Assembly (NCBI RefSeq): GCF_016900375.1
Contig: NZ_JACJKB010000005.1
Location: 62,001 to 126,000, forward strand
Length of the DNA: 64,000 nucleotides
Reading direction: 5' to 3'
From: Collinsella tanakaei
Lineage (GTDB): Bacteria; Actinomycetota; Coriobacteriia; Coriobacteriales; Coriobacteriaceae
How positions within the stretch are numbered: the first letter of the stretch is position 1; every line of letters starts with the position of its first letter. This document shows positions 34,874-44,492 of the stretch, one piece after another. The notes below the pieces were generated by a model. That model had not been told where the DNA came from. It was given only the letters and a program-made list of their open reading frames with translations, and searched no databases. The position numbers and the translations under genes were made by a program.

Positions 34874-34990
34874 CTGTGCGCTTTGGGAACACTGGCCGCG
34901 CTTGGCTGTGCGCATAAGGAACGTCGTGGACCCCCAATGTGTTCCTATAGCGCACAGTCAGACGGTGGGGGATGTTCCGAAAGCGCACAG
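34874..34990. repeat. Four 18-bp elements, two forward and two inverted
   Basis: Consensus CTGTGCGCTWTNGGAACA at 34874 and 34906 (forward) and at 34940 and 34973 (inverted). Start-to-start distances are 32, 34 and 33 bp, about three helical turns. The set lies 120-236 bp upstream of dnaX, adjacent to the 78-bp inverted repeat. Confidence 0.75.
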
Positions 34991-35009
34991 GGCGCCCGTC
35001 GGCCGGCAC

Positions 35010-35042
35010 TGTCCACTTTCATCTCCGTCCTGAAAGTGGACA
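35010..35042. repeat. 12-bp-arm palindrome upstream of dnaX
   Basis: TGTCCACTTTCA, 9-base loop, TGAAAGTGGACA. It ends 67 bp before the dnaX start codon. It could be an operator or a REP-like unit. Confidence 0.55.
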
Positions 35043-35109
35043 TGGCCCCTGTGGGAGGGCGAGCGGGTATCATGGGTGCAATCGATTTTTGCGAAAGGGA
35101 CGGAGCCCC

Positions 35110-37818
35110 ATGGAGTCGCTGTACCGGAAATATCGCCCGCTCACCTTTGAGAGCGTCGTTGGCCAGCAGCATATCGTGTCGACCCTCGAGCACGCGGTGC
35201 AGGAGGGCAGGCTGTCGCACGCCTACCTGTTCTGCGGCCCGCGCGGCACGGGAAAGACCACGATGGCGCGCATCCTCGCCAAGGCGCTGCTCTGCGAGCA
35301 TGCCGACGCCGCGCGCGCCCAGGGTGCGAGCGGCTGCATGCCCGATGGCACCTGCCCCGAGTGCGAGGCCATCGCCGAGGGTACGCATCCCGATGTCTAC
35401 GAGCTCGACGCCGCGTCGCGCACCGGCGTCGACAGCGTGCGCGAGGAGATCATCAGCTCGGTGAACTTCGCCCCGGTGCGCGGTGCTTACAAGGTCTACA
35501 TCATCGACGAGGTCCATATGCTCACGGCGGCGGCCTTCAACGCGCTGCTCAAGACGCTCGAGGAGCCGCCGAGCCACGTCGTCTTCATCCTGTGCACGAC
35601 CGATCCGCAGAAGATCCTCGAGACGATCCTCTCGCGCTGCCAGCGCTTCGACTTCCACCGCATCTCCAACGAGGACATCGTGGGCCGCCTGCGCTATATC
35701 TGCGAGCAGGAGGGCTTCGATACCGACGACGAGGCGCTCGAGATCGTGGCGCGCCATGCCCGCGGCGGCATGCGCGACGCGCTCTCGACGCTCGAGCAGC
35801 TGTCCGTATTCGGCGACGGCGCCGTGCGCGTGAGCGATGCCCGCGCGCTTTTGGGCGAGGTGGCGAGCACGGTGCTCGCCGAGTTCGCCACGGCGATCGC
35901 CGCGCGCGATGTCGTCGGTCTGTTCGGGATGGTCCGCGCGCAGGTCGACGAGGGAAACGACCTGCTCGAGTTCACACGTGACCTCGTGGCGCACGTGCGC
36001 GACGTGTACACGGCTTGCGTGGCGGGCAACCGCCCCGAGCTGTTCGACGGCACGCCGGATGAGGTCGCGGCGCTGGTTGACGAGGCATCGCGCTTCGAGG
36101 GCGCCGACCGGCTGGCCCGCGTGCTCACCGTGCTGGACGACGCCGCCATCGAGATGCGCGGTGCCTCCGACCCCCGTCTGGTGCTCGAGATCGCCTGCAC
36201 GCGCTTGGCGCGTCCGGAGTCCGACCTGACCCTTGAGGCCCTGGCGGAGCGTCTCGATCGCATCGAGGGCCAGCTTGCCGTGGGCGTTCCGAGCGCCCCG
36301 CTGGATGCCGCCGGCATCGCGGCCCTTACCGGCACTCCCGCGCGACCGGGCGCGGCGCGCGCCGCGGCGCAGGCGGATGCCAGGGATGTTTCCGCAGCTC
36401 GCGGCAGCCGTCAGGCGGGTGCGGGCGTCGCATCTCCCGCTGCGCAGGCGGCGCCGTGGGATGCGCCCGCGCGCCCCTCTGCGACCCCGTCGATGTCTGC
36501 CGGCGATACGAACGCCGCGCCAGCTGCCACCCCGAGCGCCCCGGCGCGCCCCGCCGCCGCGACCACGCAGCAGGCCGTCCCCGCTGCGCCGAAGCAGCCT
36601 GTTGAGCCTGAGGCGAAGCCAGCCGAGGCTCCTGCCCCCGCTGCCCGTGAGGAACAGCCGCGGCCTGTCACGGCCGCGCCCGAGGTTGAGGCCGCGGCCC
36701 AGCCGGCTGCCCCCGCAGCGCCTGTGGCCCCGCAGCCCGCGCCCGCCCCAAGCCCTGCGTCCCAGGCACCGCAACCCGACGCCGCGCCTGCTTCCGCCTC
36801 CGTACCGGCAGCTGCCGACGCCGGAGAGCTCCAGCGCAAGTGGACCGAGGTCGTGAAGCGCGTGACGGCCGCCCAGGCCTCGCGCGGTGCGCTGCTGCAG
36901 TCCTCGCGCGCTGCGTCCGACGACGGATCGCGTCTGGTCGTCGGGTTCCCCAAGGGCTCGAACTTCGCTATCAAGATGCTCGGTCGCGCCGACTCGCACG
37001 AGCTCATCATGCCGATCGTCGCCGCGGTCTTCGGTCCGCGTGCCGTCGATTACGTCATCGACGGGGCCGCTCCTTCTGCCGCGTCGTCGCCCCAGACCGC
37101 TCCGGCTGAAAGCGCCCTGGCGGCTTCCGAGAACCGTCCGGCCACGCCTGCTCCCGCTGCGCCCGCGGGTCATGCGGCCCCAAGCGCCCCGGCGGTCAAT
37201 GCCGCTCCCGCTCAGGCCCCGACGTCCCGCGCCGCCGCGCCCGCGCAGGTCCCAGCCGCCCAGACGCCCCGCGCCGCTGCAGGTGCTGTATCTGCCCCGA
37301 GCGCCGCGCCTGCCTCCGTCGCCGCGCCATCTGCGTCACCCCAGACGGCCGAAGCCGTCCCGGCCCAGCCGGTCGAAGACCTCCCGTGGGGCCCGGTCGC
37401 CGGTTCGAAGAGCGCCGCGCCTGCCGTTCCCCAGGTCGACCAGGTGAGCGGCCCCACCATCGTGCCGGAGCCCGACGTCGACGCCGACCGCCGCGCTTGG
37501 GAGGACGAGCAGGTTCCCTACGACGACGCGACCATCGCCTCCTACGAGGACGACGACGTGCCGCCCTTCGGGGCGCCTGCGGGCATCGCGCCTGCGCCCG
37601 TGCCCGCCGCGCCGGCGCCGCAGCCCAAGCAGCCTGCCCCGCCTGCCGCTCCCGTCCAGCCGCCCCATCGCTCGGCGGCGCCCCTGGGGGCTGCGCCCTG
37701 GGTGGGCGCCCCGACCCCCGCGTCCGACGAGGCCCAGGTCCCCCAGACCGAGGAGGAGGCCAAGGAGATGCTCAGCAGCATCTTCGGTAACGTCGTCTTC
37801 AAGGACGCGAACGAGTAG
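35110..37818 (+). CDS. dnaX: DNA polymerase III subunit gamma/tau
   Basis: 902-aa clamp-loader ATPase. N-terminal AAA+ part: MESLYRKYRPLTFESVVGQ, Walker A GPRGTGKTT, the zinc-binding Cys cluster (C..GCMPDGTCPEC, with a longer insert than in E. coli), Walker B IIDEVHML, and sensor SRCQRFDF. Two long Pro/Ala-rich low-complexity segments (about residues 400-575 and 660-870) flank a folded island LQRKWTEVVKRV...LIMPIVAAVFGPRAV. The C-terminus ends with a conserved EEAKEMLSSIFGNVVF motif. It loads the sliding clamp and, as tau, ties polymerases to the helicase. No slippery sequence for a gamma form is visible. Confidence 0.95.
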   Translation: MESLYRKYRPLTFESVVGQQHIVSTLEHAVQEGRLSHAYLFCGPRGTGKTTMARILAKALLCEHADAARAQGASGCMPDGTCPECEAIAEGTHPDVYELDAASRTGVDSVREEIISSVNFAPVRGAYKVYIIDEVHMLTAAAFNALLKTLEEPPSHVVFILCTTDPQKILETILSRCQRFDFHRISNEDIVGRLRYICEQEGFDTDDEALEIVARHARGGMRDALSTLEQLSVFGDGAVRVSDARALLGEVASTVLAEFATAIAARDVVGLFGMVRAQVDEGNDLLEFTRDLVAHVRDVYTACVAGNRPELFDGTPDEVAALVDEASRFEGADRLARVLTVLDDAAIEMRGASDPRLVLEIACTRLARPESDLTLEALAERLDRIEGQLAVGVPSAPLDAAGIAALTGTPARPGAARAAAQADARDVSAARGSRQAGAGVASPAAQAAPWDAPARPSATPSMSAGDTNAAPAATPSAPARPAAATTQQAVPAAPKQPVEPEAKPAEAPAPAAREEQPRPVTAAPEVEAAAQPAAPAAPVAPQPAPAPSPASQAPQPDAAPASASVPAAADAGELQRKWTEVVKRVTAAQASRGALLQSSRAASDDGSRLVVGFPKGSNFAIKMLGRADSHELIMPIVAAVFGPRAVDYVIDGAAPSAASSPQTAPAESALAASENRPATPAPAAPAGHAAPSAPAVNAAPAQAPTSRAAAPAQVPAAQTPRAAAGAVSAPSAAPASVAAPSASPQTAEAVPAQPVEDLPWGPVAGSKSAAPAVPQVDQVSGPTIVPEPDVDADRRAWEDEQVPYDDATIASYEDDDVPPFGAPAGIAPAPVPAAPAPQPKQPAPPAAPVQPPHRSAAPLGAAPWVGAPTPASDEAQVPQTEEEAKEMLSSIFGNVVFKDANE

Positions 37819-37852
37819 CGCGCAGCTGCAATTCCGCATATCGACACACGCA

Positions 37853-37889
37853 GCCCCGCGGCTCGAGGCAGACGCTTCGAGCCGCGGGG
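37853..37889 (+). terminator. Hairpin after dnaX
   Basis: CCCCGCGGCTCGA, 11-base loop, TCGAGCCGCGGGG. No T-tract follows, so termination is uncertain. It sits in the 222-bp gap between dnaX and ybaB, where I found no RNA gene. Confidence 0.4.
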
Positions 37890-38040
37890 CCGCCTGCTTG
37901 GCAGCCGACACGGCCGCGCCCGGCCATACATGGTGAGTTTTCGGGACCACCCGACCGCAGAGCCCCGCATGGTACGATAGCGGGCGGAAAAACCGTGTCG
38001 CCGCGCGCACGCCCGGCGGCCTGAACCGAGGGGAGCCACC

Positions 38041-38361
38041 ATGGCCAACATCAATATGCAGCAGATGATGAAGCAGGCGCGCAAGATGCAGGAGCAGCTC
38101 GCCGCCGCGCAGGAGAACCTCGAGTCCACCAACGTCGAGGCCAGCGCGGGCGGCGGCATGGTGAAGGTCGTCGTCAACGGCAGCATGCAGCTCGAGTCCA
38201 TCACCATCGATCCCGAGGCCTGCGACCCCGAGGACGTCGAGATGCTGCAGGACATGATCGTCGCCGCGGTGAACGAGGGCGTTCGTCAGGTCACCGAGAT
38301 CGCCCACAAGCAGATGGGTTCCATCACCGGCGGCCTCAACATCCCGGGCATGCCGTTCTAA
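38041..38361 (+). CDS. YbaB/EbfC family nucleoid-associated protein
   Basis: 106-aa dimeric DNA-binding protein with the canonical N-terminus MANINMQQMMKQARKMQEQL, the central GGGMVKVVVNG hairpin, and the C-terminal GGLNIPGMPF. The dnaX-ybaB-recR order is conserved in many bacteria, linking it to replication and repair. It is 45 bp upstream of recR and most likely co-transcribed with it. Confidence 0.94.
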   Translation: MANINMQQMMKQARKMQEQLAAAQENLESTNVEASAGGGMVKVVVNGSMQLESITIDPEACDPEDVEMLQDMIVAAVNEGVRQVTEIAHKQMGSITGGLNIPGMPF

Positions 38362-38406
38362 AGCGCCGGCAAACCAACATCCGTTTGCGCAGGGAGCGCG
38401 ACATCC

Positions 38407-39003
38407 ATGAGTGCGGACCGCAGTCTACAGATTCTTCTCGATGAGCTGGGCAGGCTTCCGGGCATCGGCCCGAAGTCGGCCCAGCGCATCGCCTATTACC
38501 TGCTCGAGGCCGATGCCGAGGAGGCGCGCCGCCTGGCGGACGCCATCCTGGCGGTCAAGGCGCAGGTCCATTTCTGCAGCCGGTGCTTCAACTACGCGAC
38601 CGACGACGAGTGTGCCATCTGCCAGGACGCGAGTCGCGACACCACCCGCATCTGCGTGGTCTCCGAGCCGCGCGACGTCTCCGCCATCGAGCGCACCGGC
38701 AGCTACCGCGGCCTCTACCACGTGCTCGGCGGCGTCATCAGCCCGATCGACAAGATCGGCCCCGAGCAGCTGCACGTGCGCGAGCTGCTCGGCCGCCTGG
38801 GTGCCGAGGACATTCAGGAGGTCATCATCGCCACGAACCCCAACATCGAGGGCGAGACCACCGCGAGCTATCTCGCGCGCATCATCAAGCCGCTGGGCGT
38901 GGCCGTGAGCCGCCTGGCGAGCGGTCTTCCCGTGGGCGGCGACCTCGAGTACGCCGACGAGCTCACCTTGGGCCGCGCCATCGAAGCGCGCCGGGTGCTC
39001 TAA
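38407..39003 (+). CDS. recR: Recombination mediator RecR
   Basis: 198 aa. N-terminal helix-hairpin-helix [21 protein letters not shown]4 zinc finger [18 protein letters not shown], Toprim domain starting [17 protein letters not shown], and a C-terminal Walker-like [19 protein letters not shown]. Works with RecO/RecF to load RecA on gapped DNA. Its stop codon forms half of a palindrome shared with the converging LytTR gene. Confidence 0.96.
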   Translation: MSADRSLQILLDELGRLPGIGPKSAQRIAYYLLEADAEEARRLADAILAVKAQVHFCSRCFNYATDDECAICQDASRDTTRICVVSEPRDVSAIERTGSYRGLYHVLGGVISPIDKIGPEQLHVRELLGRLGAEDIQEVIIATNPNIEGETTASYLARIIKPLGVAVSRLASGLPVGGDLEYADELTLGRAIEARRVL

Positions 39004-39018
39004 GGCCGCGCGGCCTTA
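39001..39018. terminator. Palindrome joining two convergent stop codons
   Basis: TAAGGCCGCGCGGCCTTA is a perfect 18-bp palindrome. Its left TAA ends recR and its right TTA is the stop (TAA) of the converging LytTR gene. A compact bidirectional end signal is possible, but with no loop or T-tract. Confidence 0.5.
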
Positions 39019-40182
39019 CGCGGTGCCGCTATCCTTCCGACCCATCACCTGCTCGCGCAGCTGCGCCTGCCGATGCCGGCTGACCGGCAGCTTCGTGCCG
39101 TCGTCAAGCGTGAGCTCACCGGTCGCGAGCGAGCGGACGCGCTCGAGGTTCACGACGATCGACCGGTGGCAGTAGACGAACTGCTCGGAGGGCAGCTCTT
39201 GGGCGATCTGCTCGAGCGATGCGCTCAGGTGGATGGATTCCCCGCTGACAAGATGAACGATGCGCTCGCGCTTGAGCGACTCCACGAACCGAACGTCTAC
39301 GGCCAAAAAGCTCGTCGCCTGCGTGGGCGTCGCGATGACGATGGGCGCATCGGTGCGCGCGGGCGCCTCGCCGAGCTCGGCGATTTCCGCCTCGAGCTCC
39401 CGCACGCGGCCGCGCTCCGCCTGGAGGTGGTCTTCCAGCATGCGCCTGCGTTCGGCGCTGAGCCTGAGCGCACCCTCGAGCTCGCTTTGGCGCAGCGTGT
39501 TCGTGCGCAGCGTCTCGATCGTGCGAAGCGTCCACCAGACGACCACGACGATGGCGATGGTCGCCATGTGGGCAAGGGGCGAGGTGGGCTGCATGAACCC
39601 GATGGGCGTCAGCCACTCCCCGAGCAGCAAGACCACGATGGGGATGGCGGGCAGGATGGCCATATGCCACCAGACCTGCGCATCGATGCCGGTGGCGAAC
39701 AGCGTGCGGACATAGCGCATGAGCGCCGACATGGGGACAAACGAGATGGCGGTGATCAGCGCCAGCGCCACCAAGGTCGAGAACTCGTAGGTCTGCGCCG
39801 GGTCTGTCGCGAGGTCGAAGGACTCGATCATGAAGTTCCACAGCATCGTGACGGCGTAGCCGTAGCACATCGCCAGCACGAAGGCGAAGATCTTATGCGA
39901 GGTATCGGCCTCGATGGCGCGCATGTAGTACGGGCACAGCGCGCCGATCATGCAAAATCCCAATAGGTTGTGCGCGAGGAAGCGCCCGTAGCCGGGCAGC
40001 GGCAGCACCGCGAGCGCGATGAAGGGCACGAGCGCCACGGCGATGATGGCGAAAACATGGCGCCACGCGCTCGATATGTCGTTGCCCCCTTGGGAAAACG
40101 GGATGACGCAGAGCGCCGCGCAGGGCAGATTCTGCATAAGGAGCCCGACGACGGTCCACAGCGCGACGACGACGGATTCCAT
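39016..40182 (-). CDS. Membrane-integral LytTR transcription regulator
   Basis: 388 aa. Residues 1-~235 contain about seven TM helices (MESVVVALWTVVGLLMQNLP and onward). A coiled-coil linker follows (~240-290, ELEGALRLSAERRRMLEDHL). The C-terminal ~100 residues are a LytTR DNA-binding domain: VRFVESLKRERIVHLVSGES, LEQIAQELPSEQFVYCHRSIVVNL and the VSRHRQAQLREQV end. A one-component, membrane-tethered regulator is inferred. ATG 40182 is preferred; the frame extends to 40272 without a site. Targets unknown; the divergent nucleotidase gene is the closest candidate. Confidence 0.87.
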   Translation of the reverse strand: MESVVVALWTVVGLLMQNLPCAALCVIPFSQGGNDISSAWRHVFAIIAVALVPFIALAVLPLPGYGRFLAHNLLGFCMIGALCPYYMRAIEADTSHKIFAFVLAMCYGYAVTMLWNFMIESFDLATDPAQTYEFSTLVALALITAISFVPMSALMRYVRTLFATGIDAQVWWHMAILPAIPIVVLLLGEWLTPIGFMQPTSPLAHMATIAIVVVVWWTLRTIETLRTNTLRQSELEGALRLSAERRRMLEDHLQAERGRVRELEAEIAELGEAPARTDAPIVIATPTQATSFLAVDVRFVESLKRERIVHLVSGESIHLSASLEQIAQELPSEQFVYCHRSIVVNLERVRSLATGELTLDDGTKLPVSRHRQAQLREQVMGRKDSGTA

Positions 40183-40431
40183 AAACGAAAGAGCCTTTCT
40201 TTTGATGGCGACCGATGCGGATGGGCCGCTTCGGCGCCGGGCGTACATAGGCAGGATGGCGCGGCACCGCACCTTTATATCCCTTCTGCGCTACCAAAAC
40301 AGCTACATTTCACGCCGGGTCGGCACCGTTCGCGCCGGAATCGTTGCACGCGCTTCGACGGCGCCGGTACAATTTGCATCTATGTGATACGAGCCCTGCG
40401 CTCCCTTCAGATGAGAAATGAGGCGATTGCC

Positions 40432-42441
40432 ATGCAGCATGGCATGTTCGGGAGAAAGGCCAGCGTATCGTCCCGCGTAGCGGCGTCGATGGCTGCCCTC
40501 GCCGTCGCCGGCGGCCTTCTGTGCCCCGCCGCGGCGTTTGCCCAGTCGGTCGGTTCCCTCGACATCGTGCATATCAACGATATCCACGGCAACTACGCCG
40601 TCGACTACGAGAACGAGGCGGATGGCACCGAGATGACCATCAACGCCTTCTCGGCGCTGAAGCAGACCATCGACGAGGTCGATCCCGCCTTCGCGCTCGA
40701 CGCGGGCGATACGTTCCACGGCAATTCGTTCGCGACGGTCAACAAGGGCACCTCCATCGCCGAGCTGCTCGAGACCGCGGGCGTCGACGCCACGACGCCG
40801 GGCAACCACGACTGGAGCTATGGTTCGGAGCAGCTCGATTCGATCGATGCAGCCTTCGATTTCTCGATCCTCGCGGCGAATGTGGTGGACGCCGAGATGG
40901 GCGAGCAGCTCTTCGACGACCCCTACCTGCTGCGCGAAGTCGCGCTCGAGGACGAGGGCGGCGACCCCACATCGACCACGGTGACCGTGGGCGTGTTCGG
41001 CGTCATCGACGAGGAGTTCTACACCTCCACCCCTGCGAAGAACGTCGAGGGCCTGCGCTTCGAGGACGCTGCCGAGACCGCGGACGACATGGCCGCCGAG
41101 CTGCGCGCCCAGGGCGCCGACATCGTCGTGTGCCTGTCGCACAGCGCCGACCCGCAGGAGCTCGCCGAGCAGACGAGCGGCATCGATGCCGTCGTCTCCG
41201 GCCATGAGCACATCTCCATCGACGACACCGTGACCTCCGCCGACGGCACCGAGGTCGCCGTGGTCGAGACGCCCTCGAGCCCCGCCGCCAGCTACTTCGG
41301 CACCATCGGCGTGCTCACGCTCGACATCGCCGACGACGGCGACGGCACCTATTCGGTGGAGGACCACTCCGAGGAGAAGATCGCGACGGCAGACCCCGCA
41401 TTCGCCGACACCGATCCGGATATCGCCGCGGCGACCGACATGATCCTCGAGATGAACGCCGAGGTCCTCGACGAGCCCGTGAGGACGAGCGAGAGCGACT
41501 ACCCCTACAGCACGGGCACCGCTCCGGGCGGCTGGGAGCTCATCCGCACCCAGGATGAGCCCATCGGCCATCTGGTGACCGGCTCCTATCTGGTCGAGAC
41601 CGGAGCCGACCTCGCCTTCGAGAACGCCGGCGGCATCCGCGGCGGCATCACGGCGGGCGAGGTGACCGCTGGCGACCTCATCTCCATCTCGCCCTACGGC
41701 AACACCCTTGCCACCTATAAGCTCACCGGCGCCGAGATCCGCGAGGCGATCGAGACCTCGCTCGACATCTCCAAGGCGTGCCGCGACGTGCTCGCCCTGC
41801 AGATCGAGGCGCTCGAGAACGGCGAGGACCCCTACCAGTACAGCTGGCCGAGCAACTCGGGCTCGGTGCTCGTGGTGGGCGGCGCCGTGATGCGCATCGA
41901 TTGGGGCCAGCCGCGCGGCTCGCGCCTCGTGTCCATCGAGGTCGGCGGCGCGCCGCTCGACGACGCCCGTACCTACACCGTGGCCATCAACAGCTATCTG
42001 CCCGGCAGCACCGATGAGTACCCGATGTTCGGCGACATGGAGCTCGTGGCGGAGTGGGGCACCTGCGAGGAGGCCCTGCGCAACCTGGTTTCGCAGGACG
42101 GCTGGGAGCAGAAGGTCGCCGACGTGTCCGGCTCGACGGAGTACGTCGAGATGGCCGAGGATCCCGAGCCCGAGCCGACCCCCGAGCCCGAGCCGACCCC
42201 GGAGCCGGCGCCGACGCCCGACCTGGAGCCGAGCCCCGCGCCCGAGACGCCCGCCGGCCCCTCGACCGGGGAGGGGCAGGGCCAGAACGCCGCTGCTTCT
42301 GGCACGGGTTCCGCGGCACACGCCGCGTCGCTCCCGCAGACCGGCGACGGCATCGCGCTCGTCAGCCTCCTGTTCGCCGCCGGCGCGGTCTGTTCCGGCA
42401 TCGGTGCGGGCATGGCCGTGAGGCGCCCGCGCCGCAAGTAG
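40432..42441 (+). CDS. Cell-wall-anchored 5'-nucleotidase/metallophosphatase
   Basis: 669 aa. Signal peptide with ASMAALAVAGGLLCPAAAFAQ and probable cleavage after AFA. Metallophosphatase motifs: DIVHINDIHGN, LDAGDTFHGN, TPGNHDWSYG, CLSHSADPQEL and VSGHEHISI. The C-terminal nucleotidase domain has FENAGGIRGGI. A Pro/Glu repeat spacer (EPEPTPEPEP) leads to sortase signal LPQTG (634-638), a TM helix and RRPRRK. UshA-like enzymes release nucleosides from nucleotides outside the cell. ATG 40432 has TGAGGCG upstream; ATG 40411 lacks a site. Confidence 0.93.
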   Translation: MQHGMFGRKASVSSRVAASMAALAVAGGLLCPAAAFAQSVGSLDIVHINDIHGNYAVDYENEADGTEMTINAFSALKQTIDEVDPAFALDAGDTFHGNSFATVNKGTSIAELLETAGVDATTPGNHDWSYGSEQLDSIDAAFDFSILAANVVDAEMGEQLFDDPYLLREVALEDEGGDPTSTTVTVGVFGVIDEEFYTSTPAKNVEGLRFEDAAETADDMAAELRAQGADIVVCLSHSADPQELAEQTSGIDAVVSGHEHISIDDTVTSADGTEVAVVETPSSPAASYFGTIGVLTLDIADDGDGTYSVEDHSEEKIATADPAFADTDPDIAAATDMILEMNAEVLDEPVRTSESDYPYSTGTAPGGWELIRTQDEPIGHLVTGSYLVETGADLAFENAGGIRGGITAGEVTAGDLISISPYGNTLATYKLTGAEIREAIETSLDISKACRDVLALQIEALENGEDPYQYSWPSNSGSVLVVGGAVMRIDWGQPRGSRLVSIEVGGAPLDDARTYTVAINSYLPGSTDEYPMFGDMELVAEWGTCEEALRNLVSQDGWEQKVADVSGSTEYVEMAEDPEPEPTPEPEPTPEPAPTPDLEPSPAPETPAGPSTGEGQGQNAAASGTGSAAHAASLPQTGDGIALVSLLFAAGAVCSGIGAGMAVRRPRRK

Positions 42442-42489
42442 ACAACTTGCGTTTGGGCCCATCCGCCTCGGCGGATTCCCGATGATACG

Positions 42490-42530
42490 CGTGCGGCGGG
42501 GCCAAGCGACCCCGCCGCACGTTACCGTTT
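42490..42530 (+). terminator. Nucleotidase gene terminator
   Basis: CGTGCGGCGGGG, loop, CCCCGCCGCACG, then TTACCGTTTTG. Confidence 0.75.
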
Positions 42531-42649
42531 TGTTCCATATAAGGGCCATTCGTGACAGGCGCGCTGCGACGGCCTGAAAGGTTGGTTACGATAGCTCGAT
42601 ACGAGGCAGATATGCTGCATGTTCGTGTCCGTAAGGAGGCGGAGACGCC

Positions 42650-44467
42650 GTGGTAGATATCCGTTCCGGCAGGTTGGTGCGCAAGCTCATGGTCGCGTTC
42701 GCGCTGTTCGCCATCATCGCCGCCACGCTCTCGGCGGTGTTCATCCACACGAGCGTTCGCAGCACCTACCTGGATACCCAGGCGCAGCGTCTGGCGCAGC
42801 TTGCCGATTACGCGGGCGCCTCGGCGTCGTCCAACGGCTACGACGCGGGAAACGACCTGCCGTCGTGGCTCGATATGGGCGACATCATCAACCGCGGCAC
42901 CTCCTACGAGGACTTCCTTGCCGAGCAGCAGCTCGCCTACGACACGTATAACGACCTGATCGCGCGCTACAACGAGGCGGAGCTGGCGGGCGACACCCCG
43001 ACCGCCGACGCACTGCTGCCCCAGGTCAGCGCGGCCGAGGAGAACTACGCGCGCGTGAGCGTCGCCTCGTATTACTACTCGCTGTTCAACATGCTGAGCC
43101 GCCTCAAGAGCGCCTACGAGGTCTCGGACTTCATGATCATCGCGCCCGAGGACGACCGTCAGACGGCCATGTGCATCGCCGCCGGCATCGCAGGCGAGGA
43201 ATCCCCGGCTGCGGGCGACGTCGCGTTTCTCGGCGACGACATCGAGTGCCCGGAGAGCAGCTACCCGGGTCTGTGGCGCGCCTACGACACGGGAAAGACC
43301 CCTGCCGAGCTGGAGCTTTCGCCCGACGGCTCGCGCTACCTCATGTACGTCCCCGTCTCTTCGGTGTTCACGGATACCTGGCTGTGCGTCGTGTCCATCC
43401 CGTCCGATGAGCTCGACAGCGCCGTCATGGACCAGATGGTGCCCACCCTGGGCGTCACGGTGGCGGTCTACGTGATCTGCCTCGCGGCCCTGCTCGTGCT
43501 GTTCCGCTCCCAGCTCGTGCGTCCGCTGAGCGCCCTTTCGGGCATGGTGAGCACCTACGCGCAGACGCATGAGGCGGATACCGCGGGCTCGATTCGCGAG
43601 CGCACCTGGCCGCGTGACGAGATCGGCATCCTTGCCGATCGCACCGCCGAGATGATCGACGAGACCGACGCCTACACCAAGAGCCTGTCGGCCCTCACGG
43701 CCGAGCGCGAGCGCGTCCGCTCCGAGCTCGCGGTCGCCACGCGCATCCAGGCGTCGGCGCTGCCCGAGGTCGCCCCGCCCTTTACCGGCGAGTGCGGCTT
43801 CACCTTGGCGGCCTCGATGGAGCCCGCCAAGGAGGTCGGCGGCGACTTCTTCGATTTCTTCATGGTCGACGACACGCACGTGGCCGTTCTCGTGGCCGAC
43901 GTATCCGACAAAGGCGTGCCGGCGGCGCTGTTCATGATGCGCTCGAAGGCCATCATCAAGCAGCTCGTGATGGAGGGCCGCGCCCCCGCCGAGGCCCTGG
44001 CGCGCGCCAACGATGACCTATGCCACGACAACGAGCAGGGCATGTTCGTGACGGTGTGGCTCGGCGTGCTCGACACGACGAACGGCACGCTCAGCTACGC
44101 CTGCGCGGGCCACAACCCGCCGGTCGTGCGGTCTGCCGACGGCTCGATCGTATGGCTGCGCGACCGTTCGGGCCTCATGCTCGGCGCGTTCGGCGGTGTC
44201 TCGTACCGTGCGTTCACCCGCACGCTCGAGATGGGTGAGACGCTGGTGCTCTACACTGATGGCGTGACCGAGGCGATGGACGAATCCGGAACCTGCCTGG
44301 GCGAGCCCGCGCTCGAGGAGCTGGTGGCGCAGGCCACCGGCGAGCCGAGCGAGATGATGGCCCACGTGTTCGCGGGCGTGCACGCCTATGCCGGCAACGC
44401 ACCCCAGGCCGACGACATCACCGTGCTGTGCCTGCGGCGTACCGCGGCGCCGGCAACTTCCGCATAA
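42650..44467 (+). CDS. RsbU/SpoIIE-type PP2C phosphatase with sensor and HAMP
   Basis: 605 aa. TM1 (~13-35), an extracytoplasmic sensor (~36-260) with many Tyr, Asp and Ala, TM2 (~265-287), HAMP (~288-345), a short coiled linker, and a PP2C_SIG domain with EVGGDFFDFFMVDD, VADVSDKGVPAALFM, CAGHNPPVV and the final DDITVLCLR. GTG 42650 follows AAGGAGGCGGAG. It should dephosphorylate the STAS protein encoded 26 bp downstream in answer to an outside signal. It is the first gene of the partner-switch/exporter cluster. Confidence 0.92.
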   Translation: MVDIRSGRLVRKLMVAFALFAIIAATLSAVFIHTSVRSTYLDTQAQRLAQLADYAGASASSNGYDAGNDLPSWLDMGDIINRGTSYEDFLAEQQLAYDTYNDLIARYNEAELAGDTPTADALLPQVSAAEENYARVSVASYYYSLFNMLSRLKSAYEVSDFMIIAPEDDRQTAMCIAAGIAGEESPAAGDVAFLGDDIECPESSYPGLWRAYDTGKTPAELELSPDGSRYLMYVPVSSVFTDTWLCVVSIPSDELDSAVMDQMVPTLGVTVAVYVICLAALLVLFRSQLVRPLSALSGMVSTYAQTHEADTAGSIRERTWPRDEIGILADRTAEMIDETDAYTKSLSALTAERERVRSELAVATRIQASALPEVAPPFTGECGFTLAASMEPAKEVGGDFFDFFMVDDTHVAVLVADVSDKGVPAALFMMRSKAIIKQLVMEGRAPAEALARANDDLCHDNEQGMFVTVWLGVLDTTNGTLSYACAGHNPPVVRSADGSIVWLRDRSGLMLGAFGGVSYRAFTRTLEMGETLVLYTDGVTEAMDESGTCLGEPALEELVAQATGEPSEMMAHVFAGVHAYAGNAPQADDITVLCLRRTAAPATSA

Positions 44468-44492
44468 CCTTTCGAGAAGATGGGAGCTACCC

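Noticed and set aside
34945-37173. 742-aa minus-strand frame over dnaX
   Set aside because: Low-complexity Arg/Gly translation opposite dnaX; no start signal.
37819-38040. SRP RNA or other RNA gene between dnaX and ybaB
   Set aside because: Looked for the conserved GGAAGCAGC-type apical loop; not present. Only a GC-rich hairpin was found.
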